Translations under genes and position numbers: made by a program | Notes under the pieces: generated by a model | Seen by the model: the letters and a program-made list of their open reading frames with translations, nothing else | The model's database searches: none | What the model was told of the DNA's origin: nothing | NCBI GenBank assembly: GCA_963789005.1 | Contig: CAWBIZ010000002.1 | Coordinates: 434,001 to 498,000, forward strand | Direction: 5' to 3' | Source of the DNA: DASSUW01 sp963789005 | GTDB lineage: Bacteria; Actinomycetota; Thermoleophilia; Solirubrobacterales; Solirubrobacteraceae | Length of the DNA stretch: 64,000 bases | Shown: in pieces, positions 8,025 through 17,460 of the stretch | How the letters are laid out: each line of letters starts with the position of its first letter | Position numbering within the stretch: position 1 is the stretch's first letter

Positions 8025-8474
8025 ATGAGCAAGGGCCAGCGCTTCACGTTCCTCGCGATCGCCGCCGTGATCGCGATCGTCGCGGTCGTCGTCCTGACCG
8101 GAGGCGGCGACGACGAATCCGACTCGGGCGAGCAGGCCGCCGCGACCGCCACGCCGACGGCGACCGCCGAGCCGCAGGAGGCGGCGCCGCAGGAAACCGC
8201 GACCCCGACCCCCGAGCCGACCCCGAAGCCGCCGCCGCTGCTGCGCACCGGCAAGGTGACGAAGCTGAAGGCCACCGAGGGCAAGACCGTGCGCTTCCGC
8301 GTGCGCTCGGACACCGACGAGGAGATCCACGTCCACGCCTACGACATCGAGCGCGCGGTCCCGGCCGGCAAGACCGTCAACGTCTCCTTCAAGGCGAACA
8401 TCACCGGCATCGTCGAGATCGAGTTCCACGGCTCGGGCGAGCAGATCGCCGAGCTCACGGTCGAGCCGAGCTGA
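8025..8474 (+). CDS. Membrane-anchored cupredoxin-like protein
   Basis: A 149-residue protein with an N-terminal signal anchor (FTFLAIAAVIAIVAVVVLTG), an acidic then Pro/Thr/Ala-rich linker of about 45 residues, and a C-terminal beta domain. The domain contains VRFRVRSDTDEEIHVHAYD and VEIEFHGSGEQIAELTV. This layout resembles the cupredoxin-like domain of EfeO-type proteins, but a complete type I copper site is not evident. The HVHAYD segment could bind a metal. A TATCTT box ends 8 nt before the ATG, so it may be leaderless. Probably extracytoplasmic. Confidence 0.75.
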   Translation: MSKGQRFTFLAIAAVIAIVAVVVLTGGGDDESDSGEQAAATATPTATAEPQEAAPQETATPTPEPTPKPPPLLRTGKVTKLKATEGKTVRFRVRSDTDEEIHVHAYDIERAVPAGKTVNVSFKANITGIVEIEFHGSGEQIAELTVEPS

Positions 8475-8481
8475 CCCCGAC

Positions 8482-8497
8482 CCCGGCTAGAGCCGGG
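8482..8497 (+). terminator. Hairpin after the cupredoxin-like gene
   Basis: CCCGGCT and AGCCGGG form a perfect 7-bp inverted repeat around AG, 8 bp after the upstream stop codon. No T-run follows, so termination efficiency is uncertain. Confidence 0.5.
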
Positions 8498-8507
8498 TGT
8501 CACAAAG

Positions 8508-8537
8508 TTGTTACAAAGTCGAGATTCGCGCTATTGT
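8508..8537 (+). promoter_or_regulatory. Promoter of the ATP synthase operon
   Basis: TTGTTA at 8508-8513 and TATTGT at 8532-8537 are separated by 18 bp and sit in an unusually AT-rich patch. The predicted start near 8544 leaves an 80-nt leader before the first operon gene. No comparable promoter is seen further into the operon. Confidence 0.65.
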
Positions 8538-8626
8538 GCGCGGCACAGCCGGGCCAGCGAGATCGGGGCTTTGCAGGGGTCTCGTGGCCGGCGAACTCGC
8601 CATGTCCCCACCCCGCGTGAGACAGC

Positions 8627-9031
8627 ATGCCTGCGGCGTCCGCTGACCCTGCGCGGGTCGACCCGCTCGTCTTCGTCCGCTACCTGGACGTCGTGCTGCT
8701 GATCCTCGCGACGCCGTTCGTGCTCGTGCTCGGCGCGCCGGCGACCGGCTACCTCGCGGGGGCCGGCGGCTGGCTCCTCACGCGCTTCGCCGGAGCCGCC
8801 GTCGACCGCTACGTGGCGCGTTCGGGCAACTACAAGACGGCCCTCGGCCTGGGCATGGCCTCGGCCGTACTGCGCGCTTGGCTCGTCGGCCTTACCATCC
8901 TGGCCGTCGGCCTGCTCGCGGAGCGCGAGGATGGCCTGACCGCTGGTGTCACCGTGCTCGTCGCGTTCACCGTCTACTTCGCCACCGCCCTCGTCCTTCG
9001 TCCGCTCGAGAGGAAGCCTCCACGCCCATGA
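8627..9031 (+). CDS. AtpI-like small membrane protein, first gene of the atp operon
   Basis: A 134-residue protein with about four hydrophobic segments (DVVLLILATPFVLVLGAP; GWLLTRFAG; AWLVGLTILAVGLL; VTVLVAFTVYFATALV). By position it corresponds to AtpI, which helps assemble the c-ring in other bacteria; the sequence itself is poorly conserved. Its TGA overlaps the ATG of atpB (ATGA), so the two are coupled. The assignment rests on context and topology rather than on a motif. Confidence 0.7.
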   Translation: MPAASADPARVDPLVFVRYLDVVLLILATPFVLVLGAPATGYLAGAGGWLLTRFAGAAVDRYVARSGNYKTALGLGMASAVLRAWLVGLTILAVGLLAEREDGLTAGVTVLVAFTVYFATALVLRPLERKPPRP

Positions 9032-9924
9032 GCAGCCGGAACAAGATCCTGTTCGGCATCTTCGGCTTCTACATCGCGGCGCTCTTCGCGGTCGTGCTGA
9101 TCTTCGGCTGGTCGCGGCGCGACAACGAGGAGTTCCTGCCCCAGAACGAGTTCAAGCTCGACACCTGGATCGACCTCCCAGGGCCGTTCGACTTCAACAA
9201 GGCCGTGATGTACCTGCTGATCTCCGGAATCCTCACGGTGGCCACGATGGTCTACGTCGCGAACCGGATGCAGGCGCGGCCGAACCGCGTGCAGACGGCC
9301 GTCGAGGCGCTGTACTCGCTCATGCGCGACAACATCACGCGCGGGAACCTGGACGAGAAGATGGCGGCGAAGTGGTTCCCCTTCCTGGGCTCCCTCTTCC
9401 TGTTCATCTGGTTCAACAACCTGATCGGCTACATCCCGCTGCCGACCAACACCGAGCACCCGATCGAGGTGTTCGGCGCCGAGATCCCCGCATTCGCGAT
9501 CTACGCCGCCACCGCCAACCTCTCGATCCCGCTCGTGCTGGCGCTGATCGTGTTCGTCGCCTACAACGTCGAGGGCATCCGCGCGAAGGGCCCGGTCGGC
9601 TACCTGAAGGCGCTCGTCCCGGCCGGCGTCACGGGCGGGATGGCGGTGTTCATCTTCATCTTGGAGTTCATCTCGAACTTCATGCGGCTCATCTCGCTCT
9701 CCGTCCGTCTGTTCGCCAACATCCTCGCCGGCCACCTGATCATCCTGTTCATGTCCGGCGGCATCGCGGTGCTGCTCGGGCTCGAGGGACTCGGGGTCAT
9801 CACGCTTCCGTTCGGGGTCGCCCTCTTCCTGTTCGAGGTCGGCCTGGTCGCGACGCTGCAGGCGTTCATCTTCGCCACCCTGGCTGCCATCTACCTCGGC
9901 GGCGCCGTCGCCGAGCACCACTAG
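9028..9924 (+). CDS. atpB: ATP synthase F0 subunit a
   Basis: A 298-residue integral membrane protein forming the proton half-channels against the c-ring. The helix with the essential arginine is visible in NFMRLISLSVRLFANILAGH, and the upstream FLFIWFNNLIGYIPLP segment is typical. The start is fixed by the 4-bp overlap with the preceding gene. It is the first universally conserved subunit of the operon. Confidence 0.97.
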   Translation: MSSRNKILFGIFGFYIAALFAVVLIFGWSRRDNEEFLPQNEFKLDTWIDLPGPFDFNKAVMYLLISGILTVATMVYVANRMQARPNRVQTAVEALYSLMRDNITRGNLDEKMAAKWFPFLGSLFLFIWFNNLIGYIPLPTNTEHPIEVFGAEIPAFAIYAATANLSIPLVLALIVFVAYNVEGIRAKGPVGYLKALVPAGVTGGMAVFIFILEFISNFMRLISLSVRLFANILAGHLIILFMSGGIAVLLGLEGLGVITLPFGVALFLFEVGLVATLQAFIFATLAAIYLGGAVAEHH

Positions 9925-9943
9925 TCCAAAGGAGACCGCTTCC

Positions 9944-10213
9944 GTGCTCGCAACGATCCTGACCTTCGTCTTCGCCGCCGCCGAGGACGGTGCGGATGCC
10001 GGCAAGGCGATCGCGCTCGGCGTGGGCGGCGGCCTCGGGGCCGTCGGCGCCGGCGTCGGCATCGGCATCATCTTCGGCAAGGTCATCGAGTCGGTGACCC
10101 GCCAGCCCGAGATGCGCGACGAGATCACCGGCATCCAGTGGCTCGGCTTCGCGCTCACCGAGGCGTGCTTCTTCTACGGGTTGGTCGCGGGCCTGATCGC
10201 GTTCTTCCTCTAG
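9944..10213 (+). CDS. atpE: ATP synthase F0 subunit c
   Basis: An 89-residue hairpin of two membrane helices joined by the RQPE loop. The proton-carrying carboxylate is the Glu in FALTEACFFYGLVAGL. The first helix (GVGGGLGAVGAGVGIG) has no Gln at the usual sodium-ligand position, which favours H+ coupling. It carries a slightly long N-terminus (MLATILTFVFAAAEDG). AAAGGAGA lies about 10 nt before the GTG start. Confidence 0.97.
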   Translation: MLATILTFVFAAAEDGADAGKAIALGVGGGLGAVGAGVGIGIIFGKVIESVTRQPEMRDEITGIQWLGFALTEACFFYGLVAGLIAFFL

Positions 10214-10217
10214 GCCG

Positions 10218-10790
10218 ATGACCGACCTGCTCATCATCGCCACCGAGGCCGGCGGAGAGGAGGAGGGCGGCAGCTTCCTCGTCTCGCCCGACATCGGGCT
10301 GATGATCTGGACGCTGCTCGTCTTCGGCCTGTCGATGTACCTCTTGGCCAAGCTCGCGTTCCCGCGCATCACCGAGGCGCTGGACCGCCGGCAGCGCGCG
10401 ATCGAGGACTCGATCGACACCGCCGAGCGCGTCCGCGGCGAGGCCGAGCGGATCCTGTCCGAGTACCGCGAGCGGCTCGCCGAGGCGCGCGGCCAGGCGG
10501 ACGAGATCGTCGCCCGCGCGCGCAAGTCCGGCGAGGTCGCCGAGAACGAGATCGTCGCCGACGCGCGCGCCAAGCGCGAGGAGATGATGGAGCAGACCCG
10601 CCGCGACATCGAGGCCGAGACGCGGCGGGCGATCCAGGAGATCCGCGCCGAGGTCGCCGACCTCACGGTGCTCGCCACCGAGAAGGTGACGCGCAAGACG
10701 CTCACCGCCGAGGACCACCGCCGGCTCGTCGAGGACGCGCTGTCCGAGCTCGACTTCGCGTCCCTCTCAGGCGAGGAGCGCAACCGGTAA
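10218..10790 (+). CDS. atpF: ATP synthase F0 subunit b
   Basis: A 190-residue peripheral-stalk protein with one N-terminal membrane helix (about residues 25-45, LMIWTLLVFGLSMYLLAKLA) followed by a long charged coiled coil. It is separate from delta, unlike the b-delta fusion of mycobacteria. It starts 4 bp after atpE, and its stop overlaps the atpH start (TAATG). Confidence 0.95.
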   Translation: MTDLLIIATEAGGEEEGGSFLVSPDIGLMIWTLLVFGLSMYLLAKLAFPRITEALDRRQRAIEDSIDTAERVRGEAERILSEYRERLAEARGQADEIVARARKSGEVAENEIVADARAKREEMMEQTRRDIEAETRRAIQEIRAEVADLTVLATEKVTRKTLTAEDHRRLVEDALSELDFASLSGEERNR

Positions 10791-11320
10791 TGGAGGAGAT
10801 CGCCACCGTCTACGCCAGGTCGCTGTTCGAGGTCGCCACCGAGCAGGACAAGCTCGACCTCGTGCGCGAGCAGGTCGGAGAGTTCGCCGACGCCGTGTCG
10901 GAGAACCGCGAGCTGCAGATCTTCCTGTTCTCGCCCTACTTCTCGACCGAGGAGAAGAAGGACGGGCTGGACCGCGCGCTGACCGACGTGGACCCGGTGG
11001 TGGAGAACTTCCTCAGGCTGCTGATCGAGAAGCACCGGATGCCGGTGATCTTCCGCATCCGCGCCGAGTACGACCAGCTGTGGGAGGAGGAGAACAAGCT
11101 CCTCCCGGTCGAGATCACCTCGGCCGTCGAGCTGCCCGAGGAGACCGTCAAGCAGCTCGGCGACCAGATCTCCGAGCAGACCGGCCGCACGGTCGAGCTG
11201 TCGTCGAACGTGAACCCCGACATCCTCGGCGGCATCGTCGTCCAGGTCGGCAACTCCGTGCTCGACGCTTCCATCAAGAACCGACTCGAACAACTACGAC
11301 GCCAAGTGGCCAAGGCGTAG
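10790..11320 (+). CDS. atpH: ATP synthase F1 subunit delta
   Basis: A 176-residue OSCP/delta protein that links the peripheral stalk to the top of F1. The N-terminal IATVYARSLFEVA and the C-terminal NPDILGGIVVQVGNSVLDAS-type segment are diagnostic. Its length is normal for a stand-alone delta. The start codon overlaps the atpF stop. Confidence 0.96.
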   Translation: MEEIATVYARSLFEVATEQDKLDLVREQVGEFADAVSENRELQIFLFSPYFSTEEKKDGLDRALTDVDPVVENFLRLLIEKHRMPVIFRIRAEYDQLWEEENKLLPVEITSAVELPEETVKQLGDQISEQTGRTVELSSNVNPDILGGIVVQVGNSVLDASIKNRLEQLRRQVAKA

Positions 11321-11329
11321 GAGAACCCC

Positions 11330-12967
<1,638 letters not shown>

Positions 12968-12969
12968 CC

Positions 12970-13893
12970 ATGGCCCAGAAGGAGGTCAAGAGCCGCATCG
13001 CGTCGGTCAAGAACATCCAGAAGATCACGCGCGCGATGGAGATGGTCGCGGCCGCACGGCTGCGGCGCGCCGAGCAGCGGATCGAGGCGCTGCGGCCGTA
13101 CGCGTCGGCGATCCGGCGGATGACGCGGCAGGCGGCCGAGGCGGCCCAGAACGTCCCGAACCTGCCGATCCTCAACGAGCACGAGTCCGAGAACACCGTC
13201 GGCCTGCTGCTCGTGACCGGCGATCGCGGCCTGGCCGGCGCGTTCAACTCGCAGATCGTGCGCGCGGGCATCCGCGCGGCGGCCGAGCACGAGTCGGGCG
13301 GCCGCTCGCTGGCCTGGTACGCGTCGGGACGCCGCGGCGTGTCCTCGCTCACCTTCCGCGGCCGCGAGGTCGAGGGCGCGTACACGGGCTTCACCGACCG
13401 CCCGTCCTACGGCGACGCGCGCGACATCGCCTCCGACCTCATCGCCGCCTACGTCGACGGCAAGGTCGACCGCGTGGAGATCATCTACAACCAGTACATC
13501 TCGCCGCTGACCCAGAAGGTCACGCGCGAGACGCTGCTCCCGCTCCAGCAGGCCACGATCCTCGAGGGCGACGACGAGGGCGGCCTCGGCGGTCGGGCGA
13601 GCGGCGACGAGGAAGAGGACGAGGGCGCCAAGCACGCGCTCGTCGAGTACGAGCCCGACCCGGAGGACATCCTCCAGCGGCTGATCCCCGCCTACGTGGA
13701 GATCTCGCTGTACCGGGCGCTGCTCGAGTCCACGGCCTCCGAGCACGGCGCGCGCATGACCGCGATGCGCAACGCGTCCACGAACGCCGGGGACATCATC
13801 AAGGACCTCACCCTGCAGATGAACCGCGAGCGCCAGGCGGAGATCACGCAGGAGATCTTGGAAGTCGTATCCGGAGCTGAAGGGCTTCGGTAA
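12970..13893 (+). CDS. atpG: ATP synthase F1 subunit gamma
   Basis: A 307-residue rotor shaft protein. The N-terminal SRIASVKNIQKITRAMEMVA and the C-terminal ARMTAMRNASTNA are the terminal helices that turn inside the alpha3beta3 ring. Between about residues 200 and 225 there is a Gly/Asp/Glu-rich acidic insert (GDDEGGLGGRASGDEEEDEG) longer than in enterobacterial gamma. Its effect is unknown; other actinobacteria carry different gamma insertions. It starts 2 bp after atpA. Confidence 0.97.
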   Translation: MAQKEVKSRIASVKNIQKITRAMEMVAAARLRRAEQRIEALRPYASAIRRMTRQAAEAAQNVPNLPILNEHESENTVGLLLVTGDRGLAGAFNSQIVRAGIRAAAEHESGGRSLAWYASGRRGVSSLTFRGREVEGAYTGFTDRPSYGDARDIASDLIAAYVDGKVDRVEIIYNQYISPLTQKVTRETLLPLQQATILEGDDEGGLGGRASGDEEEDEGAKHALVEYEPDPEDILQRLIPAYVEISLYRALLESTASEHGARMTAMRNASTNAGDIIKDLTLQMNRERQAEITQEILEVVSGAEGLR

Positions 13894-13902
13894 GGAGAGA
13901 AA

Positions 13903-15348
13903 TTGGCTGCCCCCACCGAAACCGAGCGCGAGACCCAGAACGTCGGCCGGATCGAGGAGATCCAGGGCGTCGTCATCGAAGCCGTCTTCCCCGACGAGCT
14001 GCCCGAGATCTACTCGGCCATCCTCGTCAAGCGCGAGGCGGCCGAGGACCAGGACGAGAACATCAGCCCCGACCTCGTGTGCGAGGTCCAGCAGCACCTC
14101 GGCGACGACCGCGTGCGCGCCGTCGCCATGGACTCCACCGACGGCATCTCGCGCGGCACCGAGGTGGTCGACACCGGCGGGCCGATCACCGTGCCCGTCG
14201 GCCGCGTGACCCTCGGCCGCATCTTCAACCTGCTCGGCGAGGCGATCGACCAGGGCGACCCGATCGAGGTCGAGGAGCGCTGGCCGATCCACCGCTCCGC
14301 GCCGACCGTCGAGCAGCTCACCCCGACCGCCGAGATGTTCGAGACCGGCATCAAGGTCGTCGACCTGCTCGCGCCCTACGCCAAGGGCGGCAAGGTCGGC
14401 CTGTTCGGCGGCGCCGGCGTGGGCAAGACCGTGCTGATCCAGGAGCTGATCAACAACCTCGCCCAGGAGCACGGCGGTTTGTCCGCGTTCTGCGGCGTCG
14501 GCGAGCGCTCCCGCGAGGGCAACGACCTGTGGCTCGAGATGTCCGAGTCGGGCGTGATCGACAAGACGATGCTCGTGTTCGGCCAGATGAACGAGCCGCC
14601 CGGCGCGCGCATGCGCGTGGCGCTCTCGGGCCTCACGATGGCGGAGTACTTCCGCGACGAGGAGGGGCAGGACGTGCTCCTCTTCATCGACAACATCTTC
14701 CGCTTCGTGCAGGCCGGCTCCGAGGTCTCCGCGCTGCTCGGCCGGATGCCGTCGCAGGTCGGCTACCAGCCCACGCTGGAGTCCGAGATGGGCCAGCTGC
14801 AGGAGCGCATCACGTCGACCCGCAAGGGCTCGGTCACGTCGATCCAGGCGATCTACGTGCCGGCCGACGACCTCACCGACCCGGCGCCGGCCTCGGTGTT
14901 CGCCCACCTCAACGCCACGACGACGCTGTCGCGCGCGATCTCCGAGAAGGGCATCTACCCGGCCGTCGACCCGCTCGACTCCACGTCCACGATCCTCAAG
15001 CCCGAGATCGTCGGCGAGGAGCACTTCAACGTCGCCAACGAGGTCAAGCAGGTGCTGCAGCGCTACCGCGAGCTGCAGGACATCATCGCGATCCTCGGCA
15101 TCGACGAGCTGTCCGACGAGGACAAGGTGCTGGTCCAGCGCGCGCGCCGGATCGAGCGCTTCCTGTCGCAGCCGTTCCACGTCGCCGAGGCGTTCACCGG
15201 GACCGAGGGCAAGTACGTCCCGATCGCCGAGACCGTGCGCTCGTTCCAGGAGATCCTCGACGGCAAGCACGACGAGCTGCCGGAGTCGGCGTTCCTGCTC
15301 AAGGGCTCGATCGACGACGTGGTCGAGGCGTCCAAGAGCGACCGCTGA
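13903..15348 (+). CDS. atpD: ATP synthase F1 subunit beta (catalytic)
   Basis: A 481-residue catalytic subunit. It contains the P-loop GGAGVGKT (near residue 170), the catalytic Glu region GVGERSREGNDLW, and the Walker B strand VLLFIDNIFRF. It starts with TTG preceded by AAGGAGAG, and its stop overlaps the ATG of atpC (TGATG). Confidence 0.98.
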   Translation: MAAPTETERETQNVGRIEEIQGVVIEAVFPDELPEIYSAILVKREAAEDQDENISPDLVCEVQQHLGDDRVRAVAMDSTDGISRGTEVVDTGGPITVPVGRVTLGRIFNLLGEAIDQGDPIEVEERWPIHRSAPTVEQLTPTAEMFETGIKVVDLLAPYAKGGKVGLFGGAGVGKTVLIQELINNLAQEHGGLSAFCGVGERSREGNDLWLEMSESGVIDKTMLVFGQMNEPPGARMRVALSGLTMAEYFRDEEGQDVLLFIDNIFRFVQAGSEVSALLGRMPSQVGYQPTLESEMGQLQERITSTRKGSVTSIQAIYVPADDLTDPAPASVFAHLNATTTLSRAISEKGIYPAVDPLDSTSTILKPEIVGEEHFNVANEVKQVLQRYRELQDIIAILGIDELSDEDKVLVQRARRIERFLSQPFHVAEAFTGTEGKYVPIAETVRSFQEILDGKHDELPESAFLLKGSIDDVVEASKSDR

Positions 15349-15758
15349 TGGCCCGCACGCCCTTCCAGGTCGAGGTCCTCACCCCCGAGGGGGAGGTCTT
15401 CAACGACGAGGTCGAGATGGTCTCGACCAAGACGACGGTCGGGTCGATCGGCCTGCTGGCGAACCACCAGCCGTTGCTGGCGATGCTCGACCCGACCGAG
15501 CTGCGGCTCTACAAGACCGAGTCCGACGTCGTGCGCTTCGCCCAGGGCGAGGGGTTCCTGCAGGTCGCGGGAACCCACGCCCTCGTGCTGGTCGACGAGG
15601 CGTTCGCGATCGACGACCTCGATGCGGGCGACCTGCGCTCGCGGCTCGAGCGCGCCGAGCAGGCGCTGTCGAGCGCCGAGGAGGGCACGGAGGAGCACCG
15701 CGCCGCTGCGCGCGACAAGCGGCGCTACGAGGCGTTCCTCAAGCTGTCCGAGGGTTAG
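15348..15758 (+). CDS. atpC: ATP synthase F1 subunit epsilon
   Basis: A 136-residue protein with the N-terminal beta-sandwich (FQVEVLTPEGEVFNDEVEMV, then LLANHQPLLAMLDP) and a C-terminal helical hairpin that can inhibit ATP hydrolysis. It is the last gene of the atp operon. Its TAG overlaps by four bases the TAA of the convergent gene that follows. Confidence 0.96.
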   Translation: MARTPFQVEVLTPEGEVFNDEVEMVSTKTTVGSIGLLANHQPLLAMLDPTELRLYKTESDVVRFAQGEGFLQVAGTHALVLVDEAFAIDDLDAGDLRSRLERAEQALSSAEEGTEEHRAAARDKRRYEAFLKLSEG

Positions 15759-16276
15759 ACGACGAGCTCCCGCGCCGGCTCCTCGGCGCGGGCGCCGGCG
15801 GCGATCAGCTCGCGCACGAAGGCCAGCGCGGCCTCGTGCGAGCCGTCCGAGCGGCGCCGGCCGGCCTCCTTGACCGCGATCCGGCCCGCCAGCGTGCCCG
15901 CCGCGTCATCGCCGAGCCGGCCGTCAGGCAGCAGCGGTCGCAGCGGCAGCAGGCGGCGCGGGCCGCGTCGGCGCTCCTCGTGGCGCGACTGCGCCCATGC
16001 CAGGCACATCCGCGCTCGCTCGGCCTGCAGGGCGGCCGTGGTGCGCGTCCCGACGGCCTCGGAGGCGAGCGGGAACAGGTCCTGGCGGCGGCGGTCGTCG
16101 ATCCCGTCGTTGTACGTGCGCATGAAGCCGGCGATCACCGGGTCGACGCAGCGCGGGCGGTCGCTGAACGGCTCGTCGGCGAGCATCGAGGACAGCTCCA
16201 TCACGCACGCTCCGTGGTCGGGATCGCGGTGCTTGCCCTGGGAGAGCCGTACGGTCTGGTGGGTCGCCTGGGTCAT
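15755..16276 (-). CDS. Conserved-looking hypothetical protein
   Basis: A 173-residue soluble protein with AAGGAGAGG 5-6 nt before the ATG. Its middle reads MELSSMLADEPFSDRPRCVD and continues with a tyrosine-containing helix, a basic RRRGPRRLLPL stretch, and a C-terminal helical part ending EEPARELVV. The composition and strong ribosome site support a real gene. I do not recognise the family. It is convergent with atpC, sharing stop-codon bases, and divergent from the M20 peptidase gene. Confidence 0.7.
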   Translation of the reverse strand: MTQATHQTVRLSQGKHRDPDHGACVMELSSMLADEPFSDRPRCVDPVIAGFMRTYNDGIDDRRRQDLFPLASEAVGTRTTAALQAERARMCLAWAQSRHEERRRGPRRLLPLRPLLPDGRLGDDAAGTLAGRIAVKEAGRRRSDGSHEAALAFVRELIAAGARAEEPARELVV

Positions 16277-16322
16277 GGGAGCCTCTCCTTTCTCGCGTGG
16301 GTCCAGTGTCTCATGCCGCCGC

Positions 16323-16328
16323 TACCCT
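16323..16328 (+). promoter_or_regulatory. -10 box of a leaderless M20 peptidase transcript
   Basis: TACCCT ends exactly 7 nt before the GTG at 16336, the spacing at which transcription would start on the start codon. No ribosome site is visible. It is one of about 18 such cases in this window. Confidence 0.6.
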
Positions 16329-16335
16329 CTCGCGG

Positions 16336-17460
16336 GTGGATGAACGGGTTCTGACCGAGCGCCTGGTCACCTACGACACGTCCACCGCTGAAGGCCTGCA
16401 CGCCGCGGCGGGCTTCGTCAAGGGCTGGCTGGAGGCGCGCGACATCGACGTCGAGGCGCATCGCTTCGGCGACCTGCACGCGCTGACGGCCGTCGTGGGC
16501 GTCGAGGAGGACGTCCCGACCGTCGTCTTCCACGGCCATCTCGACGTCGTCCCCGGCCACAGCGAGCAGTTCCAGGCCCGAATCGAGGGCGACCGGCTGT
16601 ACGGCCGCGGCGCCTACGACATGAAGGGCGGGCTGGCGGCGATGATGTGCGCCGCCCACGACCTCGCCGCCCAGAGCGACGTGCGCGTGCGGCTCGTGAT
16701 CGTGCCGGACGAGGAGTCCGAGGACATCGAGCGCCGCTCGAGCGACGACCTCGTGCGCCGCGGCTACGTCGGCGACTTCGCGATCACCGGCGAGCCGACG
16801 AACCTCCACATCGGGATCCAGGCCAAGGGCGTGCTCGCCTGCCGCGTGCGGGTGCACGGCCGCGCCGCCCACGGGTCGACGCCGTGGCTGGGCGACAACG
16901 CGATCGTGAAGGCGGTCGACGTCTTCCGGCGAATCGAGTCCATGCCGTTCTCCCGCGAGTCGTCGGAGATGTTCGACCGCCCGTCGATCAACCTCGGCCG
17001 CATCGTGGGGGGCGACGCGCCCAACAAGGTCCCCGACGCGTGCGTGATGGACATCGACATCCGCTACCTGCCCAACCAGGACCCCGGCGACATCCTCGAG
17101 GAGATCCGCGCGATCCCCGATCTCGAGGTCAAGCGCACCTTCGTCTTCCCGCCCGCGCACGTGTCGCGCTCGAACCCGTACGTGCGCGCGCTGTCGGAGA
17201 CGCTCGGCCCGGCGGGCGACGGCGCATCCGTCTCCGTGGGCCGCGACGGCGCCTCGGATGCCGTGTCGTTCCTGCGCGCGGGCATCCCGGCGGTCGAGTT
17301 CGGCCCCTGCGGCGCCGGCCACCACGGGCCTGAGGAGTGGGTCTCGATCCGCTCGCTCGCCCGCTACCGCGAGCTGCTGGTGGCCTTCGCGAGCGCGCTG
17401 CCCGCGCGCCTGGCCGACGGCGCCCCGCCGCTGCGCGCGGTCGAGGGCGGAGCGGCGTGA
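16336..17460 (+). CDS. M20-family metallopeptidase, DapE/ArgE-like
   Basis: A 374-residue dizinc hydrolase. Metal and catalytic motifs are HGHLDVVPG, GRGAYDMKGGLAAM, PDEESE (catalytic Glu), GEPTN and GHHGPEEW. The family includes succinyl-diaminopimelate desuccinylase and other amide-cleaving enzymes. A role in diaminopimelate synthesis is possible, but the sequence alone does not settle the substrate. GTG 16336 is chosen because a -10 box lies 7 nt upstream. Its TGA overlaps the GTG of the LCP gene (GTGA), linking it to a cell-wall gene. Confidence 0.88.
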   Translation: MDERVLTERLVTYDTSTAEGLHAAAGFVKGWLEARDIDVEAHRFGDLHALTAVVGVEEDVPTVVFHGHLDVVPGHSEQFQARIEGDRLYGRGAYDMKGGLAAMMCAAHDLAAQSDVRVRLVIVPDEESEDIERRSSDDLVRRGYVGDFAITGEPTNLHIGIQAKGVLACRVRVHGRAAHGSTPWLGDNAIVKAVDVFRRIESMPFSRESSEMFDRPSINLGRIVGGDAPNKVPDACVMDIDIRYLPNQDPGDILEEIRAIPDLEVKRTFVFPPAHVSRSNPYVRALSETLGPAGDGASVSVGRDGASDAVSFLRAGIPAVEFGPCGAGHHGPEEWVSIRSLARYRELLVAFASALPARLADGAPPLRAVEGGAA